Assembly: GCA_014379705.1 (NCBI GenBank)
Contig: JACMLI010000644.1
Location: forward strand, 1 to 6,469
DNA length: 6,469 nt
DNA from: Gemmatimonadaceae bacterium
Lineage (GTDB): Bacteria; Gemmatimonadota; Gemmatimonadetes; Gemmatimonadales; Gemmatimonadaceae
Reading direction: 5' to 3'
The position numbers were made by a program, and so were the translations under genes. Below, one piece after another: positions 5,179 through 6,469 of the stretch; the stretch's first letter is position 1; every line of letters begins with the position of its first letter. Under the pieces are notes generated by a model that saw only the letters and a program-made list of their open reading frames with translations, was not told where the DNA came from and searched no databases.

Positions 5179-6469
5179 GCGCTGGGCTCGAGGCGGCGCT
5201 GCGCGACGCCCTCAAGGGCGAGGTTCGGTTCGACGAGTGGTCGCGGCACCTCTATGCCACCGACGCGAGCCTGTACGCGATCGAGCCGTTGGGCGTCGCG
5301 TTTCCGCACGATGCGGGCGACGTCGTCGCGGCGGTGCAGGTGGCGGGGCGACACGGCGTCCCCGTGCTGGCGCGAGGTGCGGGAACGAGCCTCGCCGGCC
5401 AGACGGTGGGACGTGCCATCGTCCTCGATTTCTCCCGCTACATGCATCGCCTGCTCGCCCTCGACCCGGTGGCGCGCACGGCGCGCGTGCAGCCGGGCCT
5501 CGTACAGGATGAGCTCAACAAGGCCGCCGGCGCGCATCGCCTGCTCTTCGCCCCCGACACGTCCACGTCCAATCGGGCCACGCTCGGCGGGATGATCGGC
5601 AACAACTCGTGCGGGGCCCGCTCGGCGCGGTACGGCATGACCATCGACCACGTCGTGTCGATCGACGTGGTGCTCTCGGACGGGACGCGCGCGACACTCG
5701 AAGCCGTCGACGACGACGCCCTGGCCGCGCGCCAGCGCGGGGACTCGCTCGAGGCACGACTCCACCGTGACATCGCGTTACTCGTCAGGCAGCACGAGGC
5801 GTCGATCCGGAGGGACTTTCCTCCCTTCTGGCGAAAGTCCGGCGGGTATCGCCTCGAGCGCATGCTGCCGGAGCGCGGGCCCTTCAACCTCGCGAACCTT
5901 GTCGTGGGTTCCGAGGGCACACTCGCGATCGTGGTCGAGGCAACGGTCAAGCTGGTGCCGCTCCCGGGCGCGGTCGTCGGCGTGGCCGGCCATTTCGAGA
6001 CGGTGGCCCTGGGGATCGCTGCCGTAGAGCACGCGCGCGCCTGCGACGCGGCGGCGATCGAGCTGGTCGATCGGTTCATTCTCGACCTCGCGCGACGCTC
6101 GCCCACGCATGCGCCGCTCGTCTCGGTCCTGAGTGGCGACCCGGGAGCCCTGCTCTGGCTCGAGTTCTACGGTGACACGGTCGACGAAGCGACCGCCGCC
6201 GCCCAACGGCTCGAAGCCCTATGGCGCACCCATGGGCATGCGTACGCGATCGCTCGGGCCCAGACGCCCGCGGAGCTCGCGCGCTTCCGCGAATTGCGCA
6301 AGGCGGGGCTCGGGCTGCTCAGCGCCGCTGGAAAACCTGGTGAGCGCTCGATGGCGTTCGTCGAGGACACGGCGGTGGATCCGAAGCACCTCTCCGAGTA
6401 CACGCAGCGCTTCGCTGAACTCCTCGAGCGCCACGGGCTCCGCGCCGGCTTCTATGGACACGCCTCGGC
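5175..6469 (+). CDS. FAD-linked oxidase, GlcD/YdiJ-like (N-terminal part, cut by window end)
   Basis: The first 431 residues of a flavoprotein of the GlcD/D-lactate dehydrogenase group, which oxidises 2-hydroxy acids to 2-oxo acids. The GTG start overlaps the crotonase stop (GTGA, 5175-5178), with GGAAGGG (5165-5171) just upstream; the frame is open to the window end. The FAD-binding PCMH domain shows VLARGAGTSLAGQ (64-76), APDTSTSNRATLGG and MIGNNSCGARSARYG (126-154), and VVGSEGTLAIVVEATVKL (243-260). A C-terminal oxidase-type region begins near 270. SMAFVEDTAVDP (392-403) and the final FYGHAS resemble the large fused enzymes of about 950-1000 residues, such as E. coli YdiJ, which continue into a cysteine-rich Fe-S domain. 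That part would lie outside the window, so fusion is an inference. Substrate candidates are D-2-hydroxyglutarate, D-lactate or glycolate-like acids; none is proven. Confidence 0.92.
   Translation, partial: MSAGLEAALRDALKGEVRFDEWSRHLYATDASLYAIEPLGVAFPHDAGDVVAAVQVAGRHGVPVLARGAGTSLAGQTVGRAIVLDFSRYMHRLLALDPVARTARVQPGLVQDELNKAAGAHRLLFAPDTSTSNRATLGGMIGNNSCGARSARYGMTIDHVVSIDVVLSDGTRATLEAVDDDALAARQRGDSLEARLHRDIALLVRQHEASIRRDFPPFWRKSGGYRLERMLPERGPFNLANLVVGSEGTLAIVVEATVKLVPLPGAVVGVAGHFETVALGIAAVEHARACDAAAIELVDRFILDLARRSPTHAPLVSVLSGDPGALLWLEFYGDTVDEATAAAQRLEALWRTHGHAYAIARAQTPAELARFRELRKAGLGLLSAAGKPGERSMAFVEDTAVDPKHLSEYTQRFAELLERHGLRAGFYGHAS

Noticed and set aside
4842..5765. 307-codon minus-strand frame opposite the crotonase and FAD-oxidase genes
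   Set aside because: No recognisable domain; the opposite strand encodes clear FAD-binding motifs in this region.

Overview
The window reads as chromosomal DNA of a high-GC, Gram-negative, aerobic bacterium. The signs are a secreted beta-barrel-like outer-membrane protein, a predicted Tat-exported lipoprotein and an O2-dependent dioxygenase. G-rich short tandem arrays between genes remind me of Gemmatimonadota genomes, but no marker gene is present, so this placement is a guess (about 0.5). I see no tRNA, rRNA, CRISPR, transposase, integrase or phage gene.

Layout. The left half (1-3144) is all minus strand, in transcription order: an exported intradiol ring-cleavage dioxygenase (3144-2329), a NAPE-PLD-like metallo-beta-lactamase-fold hydrolase (2118-1006), and a small outer-membrane beta-barrel-like protein (866-243). 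The right half (3239-6469) is one plus-strand operon with 4-nt stop/start overlaps: a family III CoA-transferase (3239-4402), a crotonase-fold protein (4399-5178), and the N-terminal 431 residues of a GlcD/YdiJ-like FAD-linked oxidase (5175 onward, cut by the window edge). A 94-bp divergent region (3145-3238) separates the halves.

How the genes may work together. The operon gives a CoA-activation step, a crotonase-type step on the thioester, and a flavin-linked oxidation typical of 2-hydroxy acids, so an organic-acid catabolic module is likely. Its substrate cannot be read from sequence. The crotonase lacks both glutamates of the classical enoyl-CoA hydratase site, so it probably does not perform simple hydration. 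The divergent dioxygenase would cleave catechol-like compounds outside the cytoplasm; a link to the operon is possible but rests only on position.

Non-coding structure. Two intergenic regions share one design: a G-rich tandem array, a spacer, then a C-rich tandem array of a related unit, so the arrays face each other as imperfect inverted repeats (35-105 with 221-244; 2119-2210 with 2261-2334). In both, the outer edge of the C-rich array contains the TAG stop codon of a minus-strand gene. In the second, the other edge abuts the most plausible start codon of the next gene. This repeat organisation and the altered crotonase are the most unusual things here. No gene-free stretch exceeds 300 bases; the longest are 1-242 and 2119-2328, both mostly repeats and hairpins.
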